64,000 nucleotides of DNA from Xylogone sp. PMI_703 (lineage: Eukaryota > Ascomycota > Leotiomycetes), in the NCBI GenBank assembly GCA_021399445.1, contig JAJTUQ010000004.1, positions 1,674,001 through 1,738,000 of the forward strand, in the 5' to 3' direction. A program made the position numbers and the translations under genes. Shown piece by piece: positions 45,781 to 58,104 of the stretch. How positions within the stretch are numbered: position 1 is the first letter of the stretch; every line of letters starts with the position of its first letter. Under the pieces are notes generated by a model. That model made no database searches. It worked only from the letters and a program-made list of their open reading frames with translations, and was not told the origin of the DNA.

Positions 45781-47850
45781 ATGGGAAATCAAATAATTAG
45801 CCCAAAAGAGCAAAATAAGCTCTGTGACAGGTATAGGAGTATCCCACCAACGACATTCTATAGCAGCAAGGAACCAAGAACCAGACGCGAAAACAAATTT
45901 GGACTAACAGAGACGTATCAGCTTTTCGAAGGCATCAATGCTTTCAAGGAACTAAAACTATCTGCAGCAGCCGGTTGTAGCCTTTGTATGTTGTTTCAGG
46001 ATGCTCTCAAACTCATTATTCATAGCCTAGATGAGTTACTCGAAAGTAGACCAGAACTCTATAAGAGTGGGATCACGCTGGGGAGGGATCTATACTCCAA
46101 ACTGAAGATCTGCTTTGGCCATTTAAGCTCTATTGAACTTGATGCGCGGCTGGTTGTCCATACCGATCAGTTTACGACTCGAACCCTTGAGCCCGATTCG
46201 TATATCGTCGAGACTGAGGCAGATTCTCCTGCTAATTTTGCTCTCGCTCGTTCCTGGCTGGCTGAGTGCTGCAAAGGCCATGCAAGCTGCGAAGATTCTC
46301 TGGAATTCGAACCTCCTACTCGGCTGCTAGATGTTACAATACCCTCTGAACCAGGTATAGTTCGCCTTTGTTCAACATCTGACTTGCACACCCAAGGGAG
46401 AGTAAATTATGTGGCGCTTAGCCATTGCTGGGGGTTGAATCGGCCTCCGAAGACCACGAAAGACAACTTACAGAGTCAAATGCAAGGGTTTCCTGAGGCT
46501 CGGCTTCCTCAAACCTTCTACGACACCGTGCGAGTTACCCGTGAGCTGGGTCTCCGATACCTCTGGATTGATTCGTTGTGTATCGTGCAGGACGATCGGA
46601 GCGATTTCGAAACAGAGTGCGCGCGAATGAACGCAGTATATGCCAATGCTTTATGCACAATCGCCGCGTCTGACGCCAGAGATGCTAGAGAAGGGCTCTT
46701 CCGACCGCGGACGATGAAACCGATTCGACCGATATATGAGAGCGACGGCTTCGAGCCAAAGTTGACAGTTATAATGCAACCGAAATTCGGTCGTTCATGG
46801 ATGGACGGATTACAAGGTCCTTTACAAAGCCGTGCTTGGGCGCTCCAAGAACGGCACCTGTCTCCGCGCATCATTCACTACACGAAGAAATGTTTGATGT
46901 GGGAGTGCAGAACTGCTCGAACTTCAGAGCATTCTCGGAAGATGTGCCTAAAATACGATACTGACGGATATTATGCGCCGGAACGATCGTCTCACCGATT
47001 CTTAGATGGGGGAAGGTCGGAACTCAAGTCTAAGGATCCTGACCTCGAATTTTATCAGCTTCACCTTAGTTGGTATAGCGCTGTGCAACAATATTCGCAC
47101 CGGCGCTTGTCACACCCAGAGGACAAGCTACCAGCACTGGCTGGGATTGCCGCTGAATGGAAGCGAATTAAGCCAGAAGACGAATACTTCGCTGGCTTAT
47201 GGAAAAGCGATATCTTCAAGGGTCTCGCGTGGTTCCCTAATTCTGGTCAACACAGTATTAGACGCCGTCTACCTGAGTCTCATGCAGCGTGGCCGCCGAC
47301 CAGCCCTTTTAAAGGTATACCATCCTGGTCGTGGGCAGCGTTCGATGGTGCTGTGGCTCACTTTGGCGAATATTGGTTCAAAAAGCATTGTCACGACTCC
47401 AACGGGTCTCTGCATCTCCATAGTGTATCTACAACGACAGTCGGGCAGAACCCCTTCGGATGCGTGAGTGGCGGCGAGATTACTCTATCGGGTTGGTCGA
47501 TGGTCGTTACTATCAGCGAATCAGCCCTACTAAATTATGGAGGCGCGCCAAAGAGGTACAACCTGCATCCAGATATCAGGTGGGCTGGTAACGGGACGGT
47601 GTACTTCGATTACGATCCATTTTGCCTTCCCGAGACACAAGTGCAGCTTCTGCAGCTCGGTAAGGGCATACCTCCTGTCGGGGGATTGAATTCTGTGTGC
47701 GGGTTGGCTTTGCTGCAGGTGCAAACTGAGGAATTGGCTATACAGCGAGATTTGTATAGGCGAGTTGGCATGTTTAAGCTTAGGTGTAATCATTCTTTTT
47801 GGAAATCGAGGAGAGTGGAAGACCATTACAATACAGTAAAATTTGGTTAA
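45781..47850 (+). CDS. HET-domain protein, single exon
   Basis: Intact 689-aa heterokaryon-incompatibility family protein in one exon. The N-terminal region carries a Cys pair (GCSLCMLF) and the motif ARSWLAECCKGHASC that precede this subtype of HET domain. The domain itself shows YVALSHCWGLN, RYLWIDSLCIVQDD, CTIAASDARDA and RAWALQERHL. The C-terminal part has a Trp-rich block (IPSWSWAAFDG) typical of the group. The ATG is preceded by an in-frame stop-rich leader. Same subtype as the gene at 31068-33463; the gene at 10254-12252 belongs to another subtype. Function in self/non-self recognition is inferred from the family. Confidence 0.9.
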   Translation: MGNQIISPKEQNKLCDRYRSIPPTTFYSSKEPRTRRENKFGLTETYQLFEGINAFKELKLSAAAGCSLCMLFQDALKLIIHSLDELLESRPELYKSGITLGRDLYSKLKICFGHLSSIELDARLVVHTDQFTTRTLEPDSYIVETEADSPANFALARSWLAECCKGHASCEDSLEFEPPTRLLDVTIPSEPGIVRLCSTSDLHTQGRVNYVALSHCWGLNRPPKTTKDNLQSQMQGFPEARLPQTFYDTVRVTRELGLRYLWIDSLCIVQDDRSDFETECARMNAVYANALCTIAASDARDAREGLFRPRTMKPIRPIYESDGFEPKLTVIMQPKFGRSWMDGLQGPLQSRAWALQERHLSPRIIHYTKKCLMWECRTARTSEHSRKMCLKYDTDGYYAPERSSHRFLDGGRSELKSKDPDLEFYQLHLSWYSAVQQYSHRRLSHPEDKLPALAGIAAEWKRIKPEDEYFAGLWKSDIFKGLAWFPNSGQHSIRRRLPESHAAWPPTSPFKGIPSWSWAAFDGAVAHFGEYWFKKHCHDSNGSLHLHSVSTTTVGQNPFGCVSGGEITLSGWSMVVTISESALLNYGGAPKRYNLHPDIRWAGNGTVYFDYDPFCLPETQVQLLQLGKGIPPVGGLNSVCGLALLQVQTEELAIQRDLYRRVGMFKLRCNHSFWKSRRVEDHYNTVKFG

Positions 47851-50743
47851 AACGGAACGCTCTGTCCGTCAGGAGACTTCCGATATAACCAGTTTTTACT
47901 GCAATCTAGAAAACCATTCGAGTGTCAGAGATGTTGAATTAGGGAATGGAGGTCACCGGAAGCTAGAAGTCGAGTTGAAGGGGAGCTGGGAGTCTCGGAG
48001 GCAGGGCTAGAATAGCAAATTTCTAATTTTTTTTCAAGAGCAATTGAAACACAGTTTGTCCCCATATGTTGCGTGCAATACCACAATCGTAGCACACCTA
48101 CGGTAGTATGGTATTTTATAGTTCTTCTTTCGCTTCTCCCATATATACCGATAGCGTTAAACGTGATCGTATCAATCTAGTGAGATGCATACGCCCTAAA
48201 GCTGAATTTTTGAGTTCATTTGTGTCCTCTATGATTAAAAGATTACGATAGATGCTCGACGGTCGCTACGAAGGAAGTTCGTATAGCATGTATGGTTCGT
48301 GTCATGCAGCAATCCAGTAACACCCAGCTGGTGACCCCTGAGGAAAAATAAACAAATCCTCCCCCGAAAGCTCAGAGCATCAAAATCAGAGATCTGCCGT
48401 CTCTATTTTATGACCAGATTCAATTATTGCCTCATAAATCTCGAGGGTAAACTTTATACACTGAAACTCTTAGCTATACATACACAATGGATAACTCAGT
48501 AGCTCAAATTTGCCATTTCTGGTCTCTTAGCGATGGATAGGTTGAACTCTAATATTGGCCACATCATGCTTTTTAATTTCTGTAGATTTTAGTAAGATTC
48601 AATTCTCTCAGCATTGACTTTGTCAAAGCTAGATCTTGGGGAGGTATTGCATAATGTTTATCGGCATTGTGGCCCTAAAGATACTATTCAAGATGCATTG
48701 ACGATGCCCAAGTGAACTAAGCCATCCTTCTTTTATGATGTCACTGCGAAATTGGGCAGTATGAACATTCTCTAAACCGCAAATATACGCAGAATCATCA
48801 TATAGTTATTATCTCTTATGAGTGATGTGATCGAAATTATTACGCCACCAGCTTCTACACTTTTCGCAATAAACCACTCGCTATGTCGGTCCGAACATCC
48901 TTATAATGAAAGAGACACCCAAAGCATTCCATAGAGTATTATTTGCCCGAAGTCTGCTCCAGAGGATATTTAGCCCAGAAATCCTTAAAAGGGCATATCA
49001 ATACTGATTTCCTTGAAGCTATCGGGTAACAAGTCACATTCTCCGCATCCGCCGCGGAATATCGGCTACTCAAATTTCCCCCAAATACGAAGCAGCCAGC
49101 AATTGCGGAAATTCCAATAGCTAGAATCTGGTTAGACTTATAGATATGTAAAATGACCTGATTATCCAAAGCAAATGCCGTGGAGAGAGATTGGGAACTT
49201 GTAGGGTGACCTACTTAACGTTTCTCGAAAGAATGTTCTAGCCGTTCTGCTCTTGTTACTATTGACCACACCGGATGACATTACGACAGTCTCAGAAATC
49301 CGAATTCCACACTAAGACTCATTTTTTGAAACTTTTCGTACTTGGCTTTGTATAAGCAGCAGTTACATGAAGAGTACAGAGTTCCGCCTATTCTAATAAT
49401 CCTTCATTTCACTTTCCCGTTCATTTTTTACAAATTTAATCCTATGGTTCCAGTGAAGAACGATTGAAGAATCTCTCGCCCCGGCCTTCTGACTAGGGTT
49501 TATTCTGATAACAAACACTTCCTTCGGCGTCCACATGAGAGGTCTCCCCATAAAGCCGAGATTTAGCCATGGTTTATTACTCGTATTTCGGGCAACTTTC
49601 CCACTCCGGCAAATTTCCACATTTGGATGTGATAACACTACACTTACAAATATTACAGCTCAACAGCCAAAGCTTCGTTCGAATTGAAATTAATTATTAT
49701 TATATTAAAGTATGTAGATTACAATTTGCGCCTTGAATGTTAGTGATTATACCATCCTGTGGATAATTGCTAAGATAGTTAATACGCTTAGTTATAGCAC
49801 TCTCTTAAGCATCAAGTTATCAAAATGTTACCCATGTAAACATAGCAATCTTCATAAAGATATGTTGAACCCTGTATCGCTTTACAAGGGTCATGCGCTC
49901 AAGGTCATGTCTATTAGCTGTAACACTGGACTTATGTTTCTTCTACCATTCCAAATCTGCGATGGTGTGCTGAATTGCAGTATCGTTGACCTTCATGTTG
50001 GTAGTCCGGAGCAAAAAAGTGGGAAAGTTTGCCGAAGTAGGACAGTTAGTGGTATTCCGTGTACCCATATTATTCTCTAAGCCGAACGACAGAAAACGTA
50101 ACTTCTTGTGATAAACGTCAAAAGAATTGTGCAATAGGCTCTAGACTTATTAATAGAACGGCTTACCCCTTGCTAATGTCCGACGCATGCACCGAGATCG
50201 TCTGACATCTATTAAGGCACCTAGATACCGGAAGCACTTTGCATACGGATATACACCCCATTATTGTAGCGGTTCTAGATTCAGCGGGTGGGTTACGGAG
50301 GATTGACAAATGGGAAGCGAAGGATGTACTGACACCGCTACCAACATGCGGTCTTATGCCCATCGAATAGTTCTACACGTGCTTATCGTGACCCGCTCAC
50401 GATAGTTTGCGTCGCGGTGAAGCCCTTCCCTTCAATGGGTGTGTGTGGTCCATGCTGCAAGGTGACTCCGGCGTCGGGGAGAAGGTCAACGGGGCGGGAA
50501 AAAAAATCACAAAGAAATTCGCTGTGCGGTAGCATCGTGACCCAGAAGGTTGTGTTGGCATGCGTCCCAAAGCGAGTGTGATATAGCAAAAATTTTCTCT
50601 CTAGTATAAATAATGGGTTGGAATGTTGCTCCCAAAGCTCTTGGTACGAGTTCTGCTGGGCGGTCCTTTCTTGCTCTTTTGACTGAAAGTGCGTGAAGTT
50701 CTGGGAGGACACGTAGTCGAAGACCGTTTCTTCCCTTCCCATC
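47851..50743. other. Gene-poor 2.9-kb stretch
   Basis: No gene could be supported. Short open frames at 48939-49169 and 49393-49638 (minus) and 49733-50080 (plus) have no recognised family, splice context or codon pattern. AT-rich, possibly containing old decayed sequence. Confidence 0.5.
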
Positions 50744-52582
50744 ATGTCTAAGTCTTCAATTGTGGATATCAATGAACTTGCCCTTAGCACTGAGTGTCCA
50801 ACTCCTGCTACAGAACTGAGTAAGCCCCCGAGCTTGAGCGGCAATGATGTCCAACAAAGTCAAGTGCCGACAGCAATCACCGGTGCCAAAGCCCGAAGGC
50901 TCGGCTTTGTCATTGCTTGTATCATAACAGCCAATGTAGTTCAGGTATTTGCTCCAAAAATCACCGACGGTGGTTTGATTGCCTTGACCATGATTGTCCC
51001 TAATAAGTTTTATAGATGATATCAAACATTCTTAGTATCGCTGGCGGTTTTGATATCAGTAGAGCTTTGGGGGTGGAGCCCGGACCTGGGAAAGCGAATT
51101 GGAATGCAGCCTCCTACCAGTATGTCCACTTCTCTCACTGGTAATTCTATACTAACGTATTGAAGATTAACTCAAGGTACATTCGTCCTGGCCAGTGGTA
51201 GCATAGGCGCAGTCTATGGGCACCGAAACATGGTGCTCTTAGGAGGTGCTTGGCTAACCATATGGTCTCTGGTAAATGGCTTTTGCAACAACTTCATTGC
51301 ATTTAATGTAGCCCGAGCCATGTCGGGTATTGGTGGAGCTTTGATAATGCCAAATGCTGTAGCTATGATCGGGATTTCGTGTCCACCTGGCAAGCTACGG
51401 AATCTTTCACTCGGATTCTTTGGCGCAGCAAACCCCATCTCTGGGGGCCTTGGTGCCATTTTCGCTGGTGCCGTCTTGAAGTATACTTCGTGGAAATGGA
51501 TATTCTTTATCATGTAAGTTTATTCTAGAACCCCATTTTTTTTGTTTTACTTTAGAGCTAACATAGCATAGGGCTATAATAGGTGTAATTACTTACGGAT
51601 CCCTGTGGTTTTTTGTGCCTCCCGAACATCCTGTTGATCCGGAAGGCAAGATTGACTGGGTCGGTGCTGCATTAGCTAGCAGTGGACTGATCATTTTCAG
51701 TGTCGCTTGGAAGTATGTGTATTCACTCAATAATTCTCATATACAATTATACTGATGTTTAGCAGCCAATCGCCGGCAGTCGGATGGTCCACCCCGTACG
51801 AGATTGCCCTCCTCGTCTTATCAATTGTACTTATACTCGTTTTCCTTCTTTGGGAGGGCAAGTTCGCTACTACGCCTATAGTCCCTCTTACCATATGGAA
51901 GGCACCGTCGTTTCTTCCTTTAATTTTAGTAGTTCTTTTCACTTTCATGGCTTTTGGTAACCTCCTTTGGTATATGATTGCTTGGCAACAGGTTATTCGC
52001 CACTGGAGTGTCCTTCGTTTCGGAGTTGGCTGGATTCCATTCTCATTATTCGGTGCCATTGGGGCCATTCTTGCAGGCTGGTTGGTCCCCAGGCTGGCGG
52101 CACAGTGGATCTTGACTATCGGATCAGCAACAGTCATAATTTCTCTCATACTGGTAGCCACCATGCCGGATCAACAGACCTATTGGGCACAGGTATTTCC
52201 CGCTACGATAATAATGGCATTTTGTCCAGATTTAGTATATACAGCAGCTCAGATTATCGCGAGCAACTCCGTCAGTCGCTCACAGCAAGGAACAGCAGCT
52301 TCACTTGTCAGTCTTCTTTTATTGTATGGGACTAGTTTGGGTCTTGGATTTGCAGGTACGGTGGAAATACAGGTCAACAAAAGTTCAACGGATGTTACGA
52401 AGGGATATAGAGCGGCGTTATATTTCAGCGTTGCATTAGCTGTAGTGGCGATGGTTTTCAATATTTTATGGGTAAGGATGGCGAAAGATGAGAGAGAAGG
52501 ATGGCAACATCCAGAAGATCTTGCGGTTGATAGTGCAGCACCATCTAGTGGGATTTCTAACGTAGGGGACGATAAAGTTTAA
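50744..52582 (+). CDS. MFS transporter, DHA2 (14-TM drug:H+ antiporter) type
   Basis: Membrane exporter family. Five exons, 50744-50944, 51016-51119, 51166-51513, 51572-51712 and 51763-52582, in phase, 537 aa. N-terminal cytosolic 50 residues, then RLGFVIACIITANVVQMISNIL (TM1, split by intron 1), NWNAASYQLTQGTF, an A-like loop GAVYGHRNMVLLGG, motif C-like GPIxGG counterpart in FFGAANPISGGLGA, and WKWIFFIMAIIG. The last exon covers TM7-TM14 and a charged tail. Similar to fungal aminotriazole/multidrug carriers; substrate not predictable. Introns have standard ends. Converges on the next MFS gene. Confidence 0.86.
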
Positions 52583-52985
52583 AGAAAAGTGGGAGCAATG
52601 TATGGTTGCTTCGTCTGGGCTTGTTATGACTTAATGGAGTTTGGGGGCTTTAACCGGGGAGTTTGGGCATTGGTATAATAAAGATTTGGCAGGCATGGGT
52701 GGTTAGGGGCAAATCTGGAAACATCGTATAACGAATGGTACTGGACGGTATTCGGGGAATAAAACTTCTGGTCTCATTGATTCTTATAGCTAAGCTGGTC
52801 AATTCTATAAGTACAAACAAATGCTTAAGAACGAATCTATCTACTAACTGGGATATTATTCTTGAGTATATGCATAAGGCAACGTCTAATAAAATAATTG
52901 AAGTATATATGGAGCGAACAAATTCCACAGGTCTTGGTTGAGGCGATAGCATATCGGCAATACCATCACATCCCCGCCCAATATA
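52583..52985. other. Convergent spacer between two MFS genes
   Basis: About 0.4 kb between stop codons. No gene seen. Confidence 0.35.
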
Positions 52986-54705
52986 TCATGCAGTCGACCC
53001 GTTTGCAAGTTGCTCCTGTTCTCTCCGCTCTTCCTCATCTTTCTTTCTCCCGAGTTTCTCCTTCTTTTGCTTACGCCATTTGGGACCCATCTTGACAACC
53101 AAAAACTGGAACGGTATCGTCAATAGGCAGATGAGAGCAATTATAGTGGCAGTCCATCCTGTTCCGATAGCATTGATGACGGGTACAATGGCAGCAACAC
53201 CACCTGCACCAAGTAAACATCTGGAGAGGTTAAATGCAGAAGATGCAGTTGCAGGCTGATCAAGATTGAGATCAACAATCATGGTCGATACTGTATTTGC
53301 AGATGCTGAAAGACCAAATCCCATGAAGAAGACCATAATCAATGGACCAGCAAGGTTCGTATGATATTGAAGCACCCATCCGTATATGAGAATAGATATT
53401 GTGCAAATACAGACAGATGGCAGCAATATTTGTATGCGAGCAAGTTCTAGCGGGAAACTTTCATCCATCTGTTGACCTTTCTGAACTGTGATTCCGTGTA
53501 ACGCACCCTGCCGCCTATAGTTCCAATCCACCAAGCGCCCACCCATCTCTGTCGCCACAAGGCAGCCAACACCAAGAGGAATGTAACACAATCCAACTTG
53601 AATAGAATTGAAGTTATACCTGTCCTCCAATTGTTCCGAAAGATTTGCATTGATCATTTGAAAACCTGCTACCATAACACCTCCCACCATGAGAACGATG
53701 GCTGATTCGGGATCCAAGAAGACTTTCAAAGCTGCGATAGGATTTGGAAAGCCACGACCTCTCTTCTTAGCAGGTGTTGCTGTATTTTTTGGGTGATTCT
53801 TGGTCTTGATGTATGTCAAGACGGACATATTCCACGGTTGTGGTGAAATGGAACCATTTCCAACAATCTTCCGAGACGTTTCAGGAAAAAAGAGCAGGAA
53901 TACTATGAGTATAGCTCCAGAGAAGATAACTAATGCCCAGAATACGGATCTCCACCCTAGGAACTGAATGAGGATGCCGCCTATGAGAGGCGCAAAAGCT
54001 GGGCCGAGGAGAGCACCCGCAGACACATAAGCTACATAACGACCGCGTTCCGCAGATGTTGAAACATCAGCGACAACAGCATATGCAAGTGCTATAGTCC
54101 CACTACTACCAGCAGATTGGACAAGTCGAAGCACCAGCAACGCAGCGTAGTTTGTCTGTAACGCGAGGCCAATGTTCGCCGCCATGTATACGATGAAAGC
54201 TCCAATGTATAAAGGACGACGGCCACTGGCATCTGACCAAGTTCCAACAAAAGTGGGTGCAATACCTTGCATGATCTATAGAACTAAATTAACTCTGGAT
54301 TCTTGCGTAGCTACAAAGAATAACAATTCATACCAGGTACGTCGTCACAGTGAGATTGATTTTGGAGATAGATACCCCAAGAGTAGCAGCAAGCGTATTC
54401 AGTGCTGGGAAGTAGATCGTGGTTGATACGGGAGATAACAGTGCAGCAAGTGAAGCCATGGCCACGATGAAATAGATTTCCTTCTGAGTAAAGACCGTGT
54501 GAGGGGGTGTGGGCACTGCTTCCGGATTTTCAACCGTGTTGGGGTCTGGAGAGAACTTTGAGGGAGGAAGACCCATCGAAAGCTCTGCTTTCTCCTCATC
54601 CGTACTACCAGCCATCTCTCCTGGTGATGCTGGCGTTATTGGTAGGTGATCTTTTGTCTCCTCCTTCTCTGGATCGATCTCTGGGTTATGGACGCGTTTC
54701 TCCAT
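52986..54705 (-). CDS. MFS transporter, DHA1 (12-TM drug:H+ antiporter) type
   Basis: Two exons, 54334-54705 and 52986-54275, in phase, 553 aa. A long charged cytosolic N-terminus (about 75 residues) leads to TM1 (IYFIVAMASLAALLSPVSTTIYFPAL). The A-motif loop is GTWSDASGRRPLYIG; TM4 has VLRLVQSAGSSGTIALAYAV; the C motif is GALLGPAFAPLIGG; PETSRKIVGNGS follows TM6. The tail is strongly basic and Glu-rich. Matches polyamine/quinidine-type (Tpo1/Qdr-like) fungal DHA1 carriers. I chose ATG 54705 because the upstream alternative at 54780 adds a hydrophobic segment unusual before the cytosolic N-terminus. No break. Confidence 0.87.
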
Positions 54706-56712
54706 GGCGCGTAGCGTGTAACTGAGTACCCAAAGGATTGTTGAGGCGAAGGAACCGACAATAAATATCACAGAATGCAATAGGATCGACCATTTTGCAG
54801 ACTACAGCTCTAGACTCTGTTGTTTCGCCGCGCTAGATTTGGCAACGCGTCTATAGTGGATACGTGTAATTGAAGTTATTTCATACCGCTTGCTTTTTCA
54901 TGTTTTCATGGAGTTTAGCTGGGGTGCCGACTAAATCCGTCTCAGGCACGTGCTCGTTTTTGCCTTCATGACGTTGGTTTAAAAAACATCTTTTGGTCTG
55001 CTCATTATTGCTTTTGAGAATTCCATCGCTGTGTGGCAGCAAAGAGCAAATTATCTTTGAAATTCCATTCGAGAAACGCCATGACCGATTGAAGATGTGA
55101 TTAACCTTCAGGATCTGCTATGTCGAACCTGGTTTATCGCAGGATGTGATGGTAATAGAACATGGTGACCGGAGCACTGTGATCCGACGATTAGGATAAT
55201 AGAATAAGGTCACGGTATCCAGTTATCTCCCGACCCAACGGAATGATTCATAGAAATTTCCGCTTTAGCTGTCTGCCAATAGACTCGTTGTATCTAGGCA
55301 ACTCATGCCGTAAATATCAAGTCAAATCAATTTCACCTCGTAGATCAAGATCCATGATCAGCCATATATGCCCATACTATTCCCTGCAAGTAAGCACCAG
55401 GGTCGAGTCATCACAAGGAGAACAGTCACCCGATGTGAGAAACGCATGTCTTATCGATAGCTGCCTGCTGCTGCCTATAAGCAATTTCTTAAAGGGACTG
55501 TAAGCTGGCTCTTTGGTGTCTTTGTGGCGCCGAAGATGAAATGAGAGACCCCATCTCGCCAGACCCTTTTTCCTACACAGGACTCATTGAGTGTGAATGT
55601 AAGCTTACTGCGTCTAAATTGTAATTACTGAGGTTCAACGTTTAATGCTTTGGGCTATTTTGTTCTACCCTGTCTTGGCGGAAGGCGCTAAGTCACCTAT
55701 TTCAACCAACCGCCAAAATGTAGAGATAGTACAACCGTTTTTTATGAAACGGCGGTTTGGGTACCATCCCCATCAGAGTATAATAAGAGCTTCTGTATAT
55801 CTGATACTCAGATTAGAATAGAGTAAGGGAGAATGAAAACATACTGAGTTATTGTGGTTTCCTGAGAGGGCTCGTACACTCTTGGTAGTGGCCTGTTATT
55901 TAATTTCTTTGTCCTAGTTCTTGCAACGTGCAGGTCTTAATACGACTATGGTGATAAAACACGTTCCCCACCTTACTGAAATGCTCTTCATCATATTCTA
56001 TGGAATCGAATCCAGTTACGTGCCTTGATCTTCTTGGATCTGACTTCGTACGCACTTTTAAAGTTCTCATATGGAAACCATAGTTAGTGAGAGAGCGCAA
56101 TTATTAATATAGTAAATCGGATTCCTTAAAGTCTTCCGAGAAGGACTTATGTGGCTCTGTAGTCGATCCCTTAAACGATATAAAATTTGAGGTTATATGA
56201 GAATTCTTGAGAAAGCCAAATATCAAAAGATATAAGTGTACAGATAATTAGATACGACCATAGTAATCAGCTATTATATAACCAGTGGAATAAGATTATA
56301 TCACTCTTTATTATAAACATATCTTGCAGTAGAATAATAAACTATACACACCAATTAATGAGTCGCCAGTTGATATATTGCTTGCATAATATGGAGATAA
56401 TGGAGATGTGGGCGGCGATCGGGCATGAGTTTCCGACTCTCCATTGAGCTCTGCATCGGCCGAAAGAGCCTCGAACCGTACTAGAGTACCTCGTTGTAAC
56501 CCCTCATCCATTATCTGTGTAGGAATAATATCTAATCGTGATTAGCCGAACCGACGAATAGTCATCAAATCAGCACTTTTAAGCGTTCTGTTCGCCTCTA
56601 CGGTTCATTTGAAAATCAGCGCCCATAATTACTCCCATTCCCCTAGACTCTGAATCGTACTTGTTTCCAGTGAATCTTCAATATCAAAGTATCGAGGAAT
56701 ATATCCGACATC
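54706..56712. other. Divergent 2-kb intergenic region
   Basis: No gene found between the DHA1 carrier (-) and the aldo-keto reductase (+). A nested set of inverted CCG/CGG motifs lies at 55708-55758. Confidence 0.45.
55708..55758. promoter_or_regulatory. Nested inverted CCG/CGG motifs
   Basis: AACCGCC (55708-55714) pairs with GGCGGTT (55751-55757), and inside it CCGTTT (55735-55740) pairs with AAACGG (55747-55752) across six bases. Such CGG inverted repeats resemble Zn2Cys6 binding sites. Position in a divergent promoter fits, but the match is short and could be chance. Confidence 0.3.
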
Positions 56713-57792
56713 ATGTCAACTATTACACTTAATGATGGCAATAAAACGCCTCTGGTAATGAGCATTTCCTTTATCAGCTATACAAATTGTGTCTTGCGAA
56801 ATTTATGGAACCATTCATTAACTTTATTCTCTGCCATTAGCTTGCGTATGGTTCCGGGACAGCTCTCTACAAAAGTGCCAATTCGCCAGAATTCGATCGC
56901 GGGACAGTCGATCTAATTAAGACGGCAATCCGCGTGGGATATCGCCATCTTGATACGGCAGAGATTTATAATACTGAAGTCGAGATGGGAGTGGCCATTA
57001 AAGAAAGCATCGCAGAGGGCTTGGTCAAAAGGGAAGAGCTGTTTGTTACCACAAAAGTATCAACCAAATTCAAGGAAATCGAGAAAGCCCTCGATGTTAG
57101 CTTGCAAAAGCTTCAATTGGACTATGTAGATTCGTAAGTACCACTCCCGGCGTAGTGTCTTAGCCCCTATTTGTTAGAAACAGTGCTACATCTGTATATA
57201 ATTGATTGATCCTCATCTTAGATATCTTTTACACACACCATACTGGACTGAGTCCAGCGCAGACCTTCAAGCTGCCTGGGCAACCATGGAGGTTATTAAA
57301 GAAAGTGGAAAAGCGCGATCCATTGGTGTCTCAAACTATGATACAAAACATATTGAAGCCACGTTGGCCTCTGCAAAGATCATTCCTAGCATCAATCAGA
57401 TCGAATTCCATCCATATCTGCGACATGGAAACTTGGTACCGTTCTCAAAAGATCATGGAAATATTGCTACCTCGGCCTATGGTGCTCTTGCTCCTGTCAC
57501 GAGGAATCTACCGGGACCACTTGACGAGACGCTGGACAAGTTGGCAGAGAAATACGGCGTCAATAAAGGCATGGTGTGCATGAGATGGTGTATAGATCAG
57601 AACATTGTCGTTATTACAACAAGTCGAAAGGAGGAGCGTATGAAAGAGTATTTGGGTGTGTTTGACTTTAAGCTGACTCCAGAAGAAATTCAGGAAATTT
57701 CTGAGAAGGGAGAAGAGTGTGTCCACGAAGAACTGGTTCCAAGAGTCATACAGTATTATAATCAAATGAAGACCCAGGATTCAGGTTCATAG
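56713..57792 (+). CDS. Aldo-keto reductase
   Basis: NAD(P)H-dependent reductase, cytosolic. Exons 56713-56754, 56841-57133 and 57222-57792 join in phase to 301 aa. Tetrad: Asp52 and Tyr57 in GYRHLDTAEIY, Lys86 in FVTTKVS, His116 in SYLLHTPYW. Other blocks: ARSIGVSNYD, INQIEFHPYL and VITTSRKEERMKEYLGVFDF at the cofactor end. The TPLLAYGSGTALYK opening is typical of fungal members acting on ketones or polyketone-like compounds. Clearly different from the aldo-keto reductase at 25643-26937, so not a local duplicate. No defect seen. Confidence 0.9.
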
Positions 57793-58104
57793 GTATTCAC
57801 AGAATAGTCACTCTAATGAAACTGAAGTTCAATTTTTATCCATTTTGCTTCGTTATACAGGCATCTTTTTACGGGCCGGTAGACTTATACAGAATGCTTC
57901 GTCCGCACGTGAACGGAAACTGAGCCCGCCTATCAAGAGACCAATTTAATTTAGACTTGGTTCAATACGTGTAGATTACTGGAGAAATTCAAAATATTGA
58001 TAAATATATACTTAGAAAGAATCAAATTGAGTGTATAATTTATTCTCTAGATTGAGATAGTAAGCCGGCTCAATTGTGACCAGCCCACCCAATATTACAC
58101 AGCC
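57793..58104. other. Convergent spacer, no gene seen
   Basis: About 0.3 kb, AT-rich, between two stop codons. Confidence 0.35.

Noticed and set aside
48939..49638. Minus-strand open frames in the gene-poor stretch
   Set aside because: They start with non-ATG codons or lack any recognisable domain; could be old remnants but nothing supports a gene.
49733..50080. 115-codon plus-strand open frame
   Set aside because: Starts at a non-ATG codon, is AT-rich and overlaps another chance frame on the opposite strand; no family pattern.
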